Virus record (IMG/VR): IMGVR_UViG_3300010370_000095
Location: 1-37,479 of that record
Origin: a virus
Direction: 5' to 3' (one strand)
Length of the DNA stretch: 37,479 bases
Part shown: positions 31,404-37,479 of the stretch, one piece after another
Layout: each line of letters starts with the position of its first letter
Position numbering within the stretch: the stretch's first letter is position 1
The notes under the pieces: model-generated
Seen by the model: the letters and a program-made list of their open reading frames with translations, nothing else
Told to the model about the DNA's origin: nothing
Databases searched by the model: none
Translations under genes and position numbers: made by a program

Positions 31404-32501
31404 TTACCTCAAATCCACCCGCTTGGGTTTCACGACAGGCTCACCTGAGTTTACTTCAATACGCTTGCCCTGCTGCATCACCATGACCGCAGAGTCTGTC
31501 ATAAAGGAAATGGTTCGTCCAGAGAAGCCAATGTCTCCGTCTGTGTAGAACTCCATTGTCTTTGCAGAAGCCTTGAACTCGCCTTCAACTTGTAAGTTTA
31601 CATTGGCGTTTGCAAGAATGTCTGCATTCCCGTTCACCTGGAGATTCACTGCGCCTGATACTGTGATATTAATTCCACCCGCGATCACCAAGTCCACGCC
31701 TTGACTGCCCGCAATGTAGATTTTCTTGTTGCCGTGTACAATCTCGTAGTCGTCCCCCACGATTCGTTGCACACGAGTTCCGTTTGGGTTGTCTTGCCAC
31801 CCGTTACCCACTTCAGTGAATGTTCCTGACTGGTGGTAATCGTGAAGTCGCTCTGCCCCAGGAGTGTCGTCCACTTCACGAACGTGACCGCTCTGACTGA
31901 AACTCACGTGATTGCGGGGGTACTGTGCTGCATACGGAGTCACTGGTTCAGACCAAGTACTCTTTGCCTTCATGTCGGGGTTGTTCTGTATATTCTGTTT
32001 CACGGTGGAAGCCTTTGCTCCAACCACGGTCTGCTGTGTCTGTGCAGGATCGGTGTTTCTTGCCAAGCGGTTGGTGTCCGTTTCTCCTACTACCGAAACA
32101 CCTATCGGATACTGGTTTGCTTGAACGCCAGCAGAAGTAGCAGGATACAAACCAGTAGGATCGTTGAATCCGTCGCTGGTAACTGCTTGTGTTTGTGGTA
32201 TGCCTCCGAAACTACCAATCATAACTGGATCCTGTGCCTCTTCTCCGTCTCTAAAAAATCCAAACACATGGGATCCCACAACCAGTCCTGTTGGAGACTG
32301 ACCTATTCCCGACACTGCCGCGGATGTAATTGGTTGCATGGGGAACGCCCACGGCAAATCAGCAGTAGGCAATTCCACCTTGTCTTTCAGGTGAAAACCA
32401 AATATACGAACGCGGCAGCGTCCAAGGAACAACGGATCAGCCGTGTCCTCCACCACGCCGTGCCACCACACGAAGCCTTCTTTGCCTAGAAACCCTTTCA
32501 T
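31404..32501 (-). CDS. 5: Central spike protein gp5-like, without lysozyme domain
   Basis: The 365-aa protein has the gp5 OB-fold at residues about 12-101: WWHGVVEDTADPLFLGRCRV, RIFGFHLKD, PWAFPMQP, and GSHVFGFFRDGEEAQDPVMI. The C-terminal part (about 246-345) alternates short strands of valine, isoleucine and asparagine (KIYIAGSQGVDLVIAGGINI, VNLQVNGNADILANANVNLQ), the triple-stranded beta-helix needle. T4 gp5 (575 aa) has a lysozyme domain between these parts; here only a linker of about 140 residues with no lysozyme motif is present. The spike would puncture the outer membrane mechanically. Its ATG overlaps the hub stop (UAAUG). PAAR follows 76 codons later. Confidence 0.9.
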   Translation of the reverse strand: MKGFLGKEGFVWWHGVVEDTADPLFLGRCRVRIFGFHLKDKVELPTADLPWAFPMQPITSAAVSGIGQSPTGLVVGSHVFGFFRDGEEAQDPVMIGSFGGIPQTQAVTSDGFNDPTGLYPATSAGVQANQYPIGVSVVGETDTNRLARNTDPAQTQQTVVGAKASTVKQNIQNNPDMKAKSTWSEPVTPYAAQYPRNHVSFSQSGHVREVDDTPGAERLHDYHQSGTFTEVGNGWQDNPNGTRVQRIVGDDYEIVHGNKKIYIAGSQGVDLVIAGGINITVSGAVNLQVNGNADILANANVNLQVEGEFKASAKTMEFYTDGDIGFSGRTISFMTDSAVMVMQQGKRIEVNSGEPVVKPKRVDLR

Positions 32502-33832
32502 TACACCCCCATACAGGTCTTGGTCAACTCGTATTTACACATATACGACTTGTTGAATTCGTGCTTTACTGATGTAATCATGTACTCGCCCCCGAGATTT
32601 TTGTCCGACACGCTGGGATCCAAGAAACTGTCAGACTGCACCCGTGAAATATCAAGAGTCACCACGTCTCCTACCCTCCGACGAGAATCGCCAAACACCA
32701 TCACTGCCACTTTGTGCGACAACACAGATCCAACGTGGTGCTTGTGCTTGAGGAAGATGGACTCGTTTTGAAAGTTGTCCGCAATAGGATACAGATCGCG
32801 GTATACCGTAAACGGCGTTGACGGCAAGTAGTAGAACGCTGCACCAGTATCAAGAACTCCGTTTGCGTCTCCGCGTTCGGCTTTGAACAAAGGCTCTGTT
32901 CCAGTCTTGGGCTTGTCAGAGAACACATCAGCCTCAAAAAACTGACTATACCTCTGCTCCTTACGCACAATGTCGTGTACCAAAAGCCGCGAAGAAATTG
33001 TTCCCGTTTGAATGTTCGATGCTTTGTCGAATCGTCCCAAGTCATCCAGTTTCAACACCTTGTGGTATCGGGGAGGAAGACTTGTGGGGAATGGAATTCG
33101 GTCTACTTGGTCTTCAGCCAGTCCCATATTTGGCGGCATATACACGTACCGCTGACTTGAGGCTCTTCCGTCTTCAATTATTTTGCTCAGGCTTTTATAG
33201 CAGTACCCGTCCAGTGTTTCGTAGAAGAAATACGGTGTGTACGCGTTTCCTTTTTCAGAGTACGCTTTGCCTGCCAACCAACTGATTGCTTTGAACGGCG
33301 TATACGAACCCGACAGCACAAACGAGTAATTCTCTGTGCTTGGCTCTATGAACAGACGATCCTTCCACACGCTTTCAGGAAAGTGTTTTTCAAATATGGT
33401 TTGAACCATGTTTGATGTGGTGCCCTTCACAGAGTATCCACAGAATTGTGAGTAGTTGAGGAACCCTCCTGTGCTCATCAAGTGGAGCGTATACGACTGT
33501 GACTTTGCGTTGTCGCCCAGTTTATGTCCGTCCAGTTTGTACACACGGAACACCAGTTCCACGGGTTTGATGGCATCCAAGTCAGGCTTGAACTTGATAC
33601 GAACTGTTTCTTGACCCGTGATGGGCAACCGCTCAGGAAAATTGAACGAGTCCACCACGTACAGTTTAGCCGTGAGATACGGAGAGAAAAAGTCTTCGTA
33701 TATCTCAAAGTTGGTGATGAGTCCCCGAAGATCAACCGTTTTGCCTGTGACTTCAGAACGAATCTCCATCACCTCAAGGGTGTAGTCCCCTGCCTTTAGA
33801 AGCCCTGATCCATTCTCTAGTGGACTAGACAT
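32501..33832 (-). CDS. Baseplate hub protein, gp27-like
   Basis: The 443-aa protein is a hub candidate: it lies directly before gp5, with which gp27 forms the T4 hub-spike complex, and its length is close to gp27 (391 aa). Seen are GDYTLEVMEIRSEVTGKTVD, LRGLITNFEIYEDFFSPYLT and AKLYVVDSFNFPERLPITGQ in the first about 75 residues, a pattern of the tube-like first domain of hub proteins. Later are YCYKSLSKI, KVLKLDDLGRFDKASNIQTG and a C-terminal GGEYMITSVKHEFNKSYMCK typical of the second tube-like domain. Sequence similarity to T4 gp27 itself is not obvious, so no symbol is given. The start has AGGA 7 nt upstream, and gp53 ends just before it. Confidence 0.7.
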   Translation of the reverse strand: MSSPLENGSGLLKAGDYTLEVMEIRSEVTGKTVDLRGLITNFEIYEDFFSPYLTAKLYVVDSFNFPERLPITGQETVRIKFKPDLDAIKPVELVFRVYKLDGHKLGDNAKSQSYTLHLMSTGGFLNYSQFCGYSVKGTTSNMVQTIFEKHFPESVWKDRLFIEPSTENYSFVLSGSYTPFKAISWLAGKAYSEKGNAYTPYFFYETLDGYCYKSLSKIIEDGRASSQRYVYMPPNMGLAEDQVDRIPFPTSLPPRYHKVLKLDDLGRFDKASNIQTGTISSRLLVHDIVRKEQRYSQFFEADVFSDKPKTGTEPLFKAERGDANGVLDTGAAFYYLPSTPFTVYRDLYPIADNFQNESIFLKHKHHVGSVLSHKVAVMVFGDSRRRVGDVVTLDISRVQSDSFLDPSVSDKNLGGEYMITSVKHEFNKSYMCKYELTKTCMGV

Positions 33833-33833
33833 A

Positions 33834-34754
33834 TCAGGTTCCTAGAAGAGCCTCTAGTTCTTGTACTGCTTGGCGACGATACCGTGGGTGCAGTATTTTG
33901 ATGGTGCGCTTGGACTCGTTTTCCTCTATCTCATGCACGGTATTAGAAACACTGTATTGGGTAACAGCAGAACCGCTTATACCCATGTACTTGCCGATGT
34001 AAGTTTCCCACAAATCAACAGTTCCGTTTGAACTAATGTTGTAGTCGTAACCTGAAGAATTCACTATGGGATACAGGTTTTCTTTGCTGCTAATGTATCC
34101 GCCCATGAAATTGTAACTGGATGTCTGTTGCGACAACGGATCCACCGTGACTTTTTCTACGGCTCCACAACTACCAACAGGTCGATCCACTCTGAAATGA
34201 TGAACTCCCAAATCGTTTCGTTCTACTTTGTGAACATACACATCGTAGAGATCACCACTACTTCCTCTGATGGTTGCGTTTCCCGACGATACAGATCCTT
34301 CAACCACAACTCGGCAGAATTCAGGATGGTATTCCGTGACTGCTTGGGTGATCGAACCCTGTATAAGACTGCTGCCTTCACCGACTTTGGTGTTGTAAAA
34401 CCAACCAGCGGTGGACGAAACAGTTCGGTTTGTAAAGTAAACAGAGTAGCCCCCGTACTTACGATTGATGTAGTCCTGAAGAATATCACCAGACTTGCAC
34501 CATCCGTGATACGGATCTACGATGTTGTTTGTCAGCATCACCAACCAATGGTATCCAACGTCTCCGTAGACACGCTCTGCGATGTTTTCTGGTCGCTCAC
34601 CGTCCTTGATATCGTACTCGTAAAACACAGAACGACCAGCCTTGAGTTCTTCCGACAGACCGACTCGACGCAACAAGTTCCGCACAAACACGGTTTTGAA
34701 CTCGTCGCCATTGGGAAGAGTATACTCCACATAAGGAAACTTGGAGAAGTACAC
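33834..34754 (-). CDS. 53: Baseplate wedge protein gp53, enlarged
   Basis: The 306-aa protein is gp53, which links neighbouring wedges around the hub. The core is FYEYDIKDGERPENIAERVY (residues 44-63) followed by GYHWLVMLTNNIVDPYHGW (67-85), the LysM-like segment conserved in the family, and the C-terminal IKILHPRYRRQAVQELEALL. Compared with T4 gp53 (196 aa) it is about 110 residues longer; the extra is between about 105 and 240, a serine/glycine/valine-rich beta segment. The start is GTG, with AAAGGA about 10 nt upstream and 3 nt after the gp48 stop. Confidence 0.88.
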   Translation of the reverse strand: MYFSKFPYVEYTLPNGDEFKTVFVRNLLRRVGLSEELKAGRSVFYEYDIKDGERPENIAERVYGDVGYHWLVMLTNNIVDPYHGWCKSGDILQDYINRKYGGYSVYFTNRTVSSTAGWFYNTKVGEGSSLIQGSITQAVTEYHPEFCRVVVEGSVSSGNATIRGSSGDLYDVYVHKVERNDLGVHHFRVDRPVGSCGAVEKVTVDPLSQQTSSYNFMGGYISSKENLYPIVNSSGYDYNISSNGTVDLWETYIGKYMGISGSAVTQYSVSNTVHEIEENESKRTIKILHPRYRRQAVQELEALLGT

Positions 34755-34757
34755 TGG

Positions 34758-36188
34758 TTAGAATCCTTTCTCTATGATCTCTCGCGTCTGTGTTGTGATT
34801 TCACTCATTTGAATCGTGAGAGTCACAGCAGTTGGAGAGTCGTTCTTGAAAGACGAGTACACCGAGTTTGCCGTAAAGTCCGCAGATATAGAAGTGATTG
34901 CGCACCGAGCAATCTTTGGGATATACGGATTCTCTTGGAAATTGCTCTCTCCGTTTCTTGTGTTGTACGACATGAACTTCACAGCGAATTCAGCAGGAAC
35001 CCGCAGGTTCACTTGGGTGTTGGACGGTTCGTTTCCAATCACTTCCTCTGTCTTTGCAGGAGACGCGTGGTAACGGAATGTGTACACCAACTCACGAATT
35101 GCCTTTACTTCGTCTTCGTTCCGAGGATACAGTTCCCACGAAAAGGTGAATGTACGCATATCCTTTTGCTTGAACAGTTTTTCCAAGCGAGGATTCACTA
35201 TCAAACCACGACCAAGAGCAATTGCCGTTCCCAACCCGCCAGCCTGAATGTTCTGTGCGCCCGCTTCCAGTCCCTGCGACGCTGCGTCTAGGGCACTACC
35301 AAATCCTTGTGACGCATCAAGCAGACCACGAATTACACCCGTACCGCTAGTGTCTTCGTATACGAACGAGTCTTCGTTGTTTATCTTCGTACAGAACGGA
35401 AGATAGATTGAAACCATTTGGTCGTAAACCGGCTCATTTTGCGCTACTTTTGCAGTGGCAAGAGCAGCAGCAGAAGTTGCCGCTCCTGCCAAAGCAGCAA
35501 TCCCTCCAGTCTTCAACGCTGCTTTACCGCCGCCGCCAGTCAACCAACTTGCGCCGCCAGCGACAAGACCACTAGCAATACCTGATGTAACTGCCGATTC
35601 TCCTATAGACGCGTTTTGTATCGCATTGTTTATTCGGTCTTGTGCTTGAAGTGTTTCATCGGTGTCGCTAGTCACCTTACCGATTCGGTTCAATTCTTCC
35701 AATTGGGTCTGTTCGCTTTTGATGCGCTCTTCCAATTGCTGCCGAGCAACTTTGGTGTCTGTTGATAACTGCTCATACGGAACGTCGGGACCACCAAGTG
35801 CTGCCCGTGAAGCAATGCTAGCAGGAACCTCACCTGCATCCAATCGTTCACGCAGAGACTCTAGTTTGCTGATTTCTTCTTCACGGTCTTTGACTGCTGC
35901 ATTCCTTTCGTCCTGCAAGTCTTTCCGTTCCCATCTCCAGTATATTTTGAACTGCATGACATGAGGGTACTGACCACTACTCACGTCCAGTGGAAACTTG
36001 ATTATCTTTGGATTGGAATACGAACCCTTTAGTCCACTGTTTGATCCCTCTAAAGCAGAAACCACCGGATCCCCGTTGCCCGTTTCTGGATTGGAACCCA
36101 ATGAGATTTCATCAGGAACACGGTTGCTTGACGAAACCGCAGTGGGTTTGGGTGATGTTTGTATCTCGTTTGGAGGGGTAGTTGCCAT
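34758..36188 (-). CDS. 48: Baseplate tail tube cap gp48-like
   Basis: The 476-aa protein is assigned to gp48, which with gp54 caps the hub and starts the tail tube. The main evidence is the C-terminal domain: DMRTFTFSWELYPRNEDEVK (about residues 343-362) followed by AIRELVYTFRYHASP, and NPYIPKIARCAITSISADFT, both typical of the tube-fold proteins gp48/gp54/gp19. The N-terminal 60 residues are proline and serine rich; KIIKFPLDVSSGQYPHVMQF (61-80) is the first tube strand. Between the halves are two coiled-coil stretches (about 87-120, 141-172) and a glycine/alanine-rich hydrophobic segment (199-250). Length exceeds T4 gp48 (364 aa). AGGA lies 7 nt before the ATG. It is the first gene of the leftward cluster. 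Confidence 0.82.
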   Translation of the reverse strand: MATTPPNEIQTSPKPTAVSSSNRVPDEISLGSNPETGNGDPVVSALEGSNSGLKGSYSNPKIIKFPLDVSSGQYPHVMQFKIYWRWERKDLQDERNAAVKDREEEISKLESLRERLDAGEVPASIASRAALGGPDVPYEQLSTDTKVARQQLEERIKSEQTQLEELNRIGKVTSDTDETLQAQDRINNAIQNASIGESAVTSGIASGLVAGGASWLTGGGGKAALKTGGIAALAGAATSAAALATAKVAQNEPVYDQMVSIYLPFCTKINNEDSFVYEDTSGTGVIRGLLDASQGFGSALDAASQGLEAGAQNIQAGGLGTAIALGRGLIVNPRLEKLFKQKDMRTFTFSWELYPRNEDEVKAIRELVYTFRYHASPAKTEEVIGNEPSNTQVNLRVPAEFAVKFMSYNTRNGESNFQENPYIPKIARCAITSISADFTANSVYSSFKNDSPTAVTLTIQMSEITTQTREIIEKGF

Positions 36189-36217
36189 TTTTGGTTCCTG
36201 AATACATAAGTATCTAT
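36189..36217. promoter_or_regulatory. Divergent gp48/gp4 intergenic region
   Basis: Only 29 nt separate the two divergent starts. They contain an AT-rich near-palindrome (ATACATAAGTAT, 36202-36213) that could supply -10-like or late-promoter-like elements in both directions, and the gp48 ribosome binding site on the minus strand. No clear full promoter is visible; promoters may lie inside the opposite genes. Confidence 0.3.
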
Positions 36218-36658
36218 ATGGCGTATCGCGGTATTTTCAAACCCACCAATCCCTCCAAGTACATGGGCAACCCCATGAAGATTTGCTATCGGAGTATGTG
36301 GGAACGCAAGTTTATGAAGTACTGCGACACCACCGAAAGTGTGATTCGTTGGGGATCAGAGGAGGTGGTGATCCCGTACTGGAGTCCAGTAGACAAGCAA
36401 CGCCACCGCTACTTTGTTGACTTCATCATGGAGGTACGCACACCCGACGGTGTGAGAACGCTTCTTGTGGAAATCAAACCAAAGAAGCAGTGCTGCGAAC
36501 CAAAGAAGCGGAGCAAGGTTACTAGGGGCTACATCACCGAGGTAAAGACGTGGTTGGTGAACAAGGCTAAATGGGAAGCCGCATCGGAAGCAGCGAAAAC
36601 CAAAGGCTGGGAGTTCAAGATTCTCACCGAAGACGATCTGTTCAAGAAATCCAAATGA
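36218..36658 (+). CDS. 4: Head completion protein gp4 (nuclease fold)
   Basis: The 146-aa protein matches T4 gp4 (150 aa), needed to finish filled heads, with a PD-(D/E)XK-type nuclease fold. Seen are MAYRGIFKPTNPSKYMGNPM, CYRSMWERKFMKYCD (residues 23-37), GSEEVVIPYWSP (46-57), and the catalytic-type residues Glu48/49, Asp68 (YFVDFIMEV) and Glu85-Ile-Lys87 in LLVEIKPKKQ. The C-terminus KGWEFKILTEDDLF fits the family. I start it at the ATG at 36218 because homologues begin there, although no good ribosome binding site precedes it. A TTG at 36182 is in frame with GGAGG 5 nt upstream and would add 12 residues, overlapping the gp48 start by 7 nt. Its stop overlaps the next gene (AUGA). Confidence 0.9.
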   Translation: MAYRGIFKPTNPSKYMGNPMKICYRSMWERKFMKYCDTTESVIRWGSEEVVIPYWSPVDKQRHRYFVDFIMEVRTPDGVRTLLVEIKPKKQCCEPKKRSKVTRGYITEVKTWLVNKAKWEAASEAAKTKGWEFKILTEDDLFKKSK

Positions 36659-37254
36659 ACGAAGAACTAGAAGAAATCTTGAACGACACCACCAGTGAAA
36701 TGGGAGGGACGGACTCCGCGTACGCCGCTCTGCTACGGCTGTTTCAAAAGAACAGAATGCTACTCGTTCCACCAAGACTGCTACCAGGACAGGTGGTGTT
36801 CTTTACCTACAAACCCGTGAGTGAAGCGTTTCTCAATCGCAGAGGTCACTACGACAAGTATCCGCTAGTGGTTGTCACAAAAGTACACAAGCGTGGGTTT
36901 GAGGGGGTGAACTTGCACTACCTGTCTCCCAAATGGAGATCCCAACTGTTTGAAGTGATGATGAAACAGGTACCGCTGCTTCCGCCCGAAGAAGCAGAAG
37001 ACTGGAGATCACGGTTCCTGATCAAAGAGAACACCCTGCCGTCATCGGCTCGGTTCAGACTGTACAAGCCGTGCTTTCGCAGATATCTAAACGAAGGCAT
37101 AAAGCGGAAACCAGTAGTGATTCCCTTTGACTTTTGGAGTGAATTGGTGCAAGCAAATCTTGCAGCCTTCAAAACAACTGGAACTTCTGCCAGAAGAGTA
37201 CAACCGCAAACAGTGTACACCAAGACATACAAACGATTCATAAGGGGAGACTAA
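36655..37254 (+). CDS. Conserved T4-like myovirus protein, unknown function
   Basis: The 199-aa protein begins at the ATG overlapping the gp4 stop. After an acidic N-terminus, residues about 44-92 (PGQVVFFTYKPVSEAFLNRR, then HYDKYPLVVVTKVHKRGFEG and VNLHYLSPKWR) look like a small beta-barrel unit; the pattern PGQ...F.Y...YD.YPLV....GF.G.NLHYL is widely conserved in T4-like phages, as I recall it, without an established role. The second half has RLYKPCFRRYLNEGIKRKPV then VIPFDFWSELVQANLAAF, also part of that family, and a basic C-terminus. Its place between gp4 and a tube-fold protein suggests a morphogenesis function. Coupled translation with gp4 is likely because no strong ribosome binding site is seen. 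Confidence 0.75.
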   Translation: MNEELEEILNDTTSEMGGTDSAYAALLRLFQKNRMLLVPPRLLPGQVVFFTYKPVSEAFLNRRGHYDKYPLVVVTKVHKRGFEGVNLHYLSPKWRSQLFEVMMKQVPLLPPEEAEDWRSRFLIKENTLPSSARFRLYKPCFRRYLNEGIKRKPVVIPFDFWSELVQANLAAFKTTGTSARRVQPQTVYTKTYKRFIRGD

Positions 37255-37255
37255 C

Positions 37256-37479
37256 ATGGCACTAATACCAGCAAACATAAGCGGAATGATGGACTCCATC
37301 ATAAGAAACGGTGTCGCACACGGCAACCGATACGAGGTGGTAATACTTCCACCGCGAGAACTGCAAGTGCAAACAGACTTTCTAAACCAATTGACTGTGC
37401 GATGCAGTTCTGTGTCTCTGCCTAGCAAAACACTGCAAACACAGTCCAATCGCCTTTACGGTCCAGCACGAAACTTTCC
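37256..37479 (+). CDS. Tail-tube-fold protein, gp54/gp19-like (N-terminal part)
   Basis: The first 74 codons are in the window and the gene runs off the right edge. The fragment contains NRYEVVILPPRELQVQTDFL and VRCSSVSLPSKTLQTQSNRL followed by YGPARNF, the C..v.LPg.tl.T...r.YGP pattern of the tube-fold family that includes tail tube gp19 and the tube initiator gp54. Since gp48 is next door and gp48/gp54 act together, gp54 is favoured, but gp19 cannot be excluded from this fragment. GGGGAG precedes the ATG by 7 nt, and the previous gene's TAA ends one base before the start. Confidence 0.75.
   Translation, partial: MALIPANISGMMDSIIRNGVAHGNRYEVVILPPRELQVQTDFLNQLTVRCSSVSLPSKTLQTQSNRLYGPARNF

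Noticed and set aside
31833-32489. A 218-codon plus-strand open frame opposite gp5
   Set aside because: gp5 has OB-fold and needle motifs throughout; the opposite frame is a shadow without a ribosome binding site.
34128-35291. A 387-codon open frame on the plus strand
   Set aside because: It is antisense to both gp53 and gp48, crosses their junction, has no ribosome binding site and encodes a low-complexity, cysteine and histidine-rich translation typical of a shadow frame.
36182-36217. TTG start for gp4 at 36182 with a GGAGG site
   Set aside because: It is kept only as an alternative: homologues begin at the MAYRG position, and the GGAGG is also explained by proline codons of the overlapping gp48 start.

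Overview
The window is the morphogenesis (structural) region of a T4-superfamily myovirus. It resembles the marine T4-like relatives (cyanophage and pelagic-myophage type) more than T4 itself. The case rests on the proteins and their order: reading along the minus strand from about 36.2 kb down to position 1, recognisable counterparts of T4 gp48, gp53, a gp27-like hub, gp5, the PAAR tip (gp5.4), gp25, gp6, gp7, gp8, then fibre-type proteins, then gp13, gp14, gp15 and the first codons of a likely gp16. No bacterial gene, tRNA, rRNA, CRISPR array or integrase is visible. The host cannot be read from this window.

Layout. (1) 36.2-37.5 kb, plus strand: head-completion nuclease gp4, a conserved T4-like protein of unknown role, and the start of a gp54/gp19-type tail-tube-fold protein. 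These diverge from gp48 across only 29 nt. (2) 36.2-28.4 kb, minus strand: tube cap gp48, wedge gp53, hub, spike gp5 without a lysozyme domain, a 76-aa protein, PAAR tip, a 267-aa helical protein, a membrane-anchored GAF-like protein, gp25. (3) 29.0-18.5 kb: wedge proteins gp6, gp7 and gp8; gp7 carries a very long C-terminal array of LamG/concanavalin-like modules, and a detached LamG half-module gene sits between gp7 and gp8. (4) 18.5-2.6 kb: a 1640-aa DUF4815-type virion protein, a 62-aa coiled-coil protein and four host-contact proteins: two collagen-like/beta-prism fibres sharing a repeated cassette, one beta-helix fibre and one LamG protein. Nothing resembling T4 gp9, gp10, gp11, gp12 or fibritin is recognisable here. 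(5) 2.6 kb-1: neck and tail-completion proteins gp13, gp14, gp15 and the start of gp16.

The minus-strand genes are packed almost end to end (1-24 nt gaps, UAAUG, UGAUG or AUGA junctions), suggesting long late operons with translational coupling. The only two gaps above 100 nt flank the 686-aa fibre. One holds a 20-codon relic made of a fibre-gene start joined to what looks like a fibre-gene end. The main attraction is evidence of recombination in the adhesion genes: a 245-nt repeated cassette directly before AT-rich, unrelated fibre tips; a 37-nt perfect repeat bracketing a whole fibre gene; an AT-rich block of about 2.9 kb spanning most of one adhesin and the start of the next; and LamG modules spread over three genes. 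Together these suggest a region that exchanges receptor-binding parts by homologous recombination rather than by a retroelement. Assignments come from motif and synteny recognition by eye; no database search was run.
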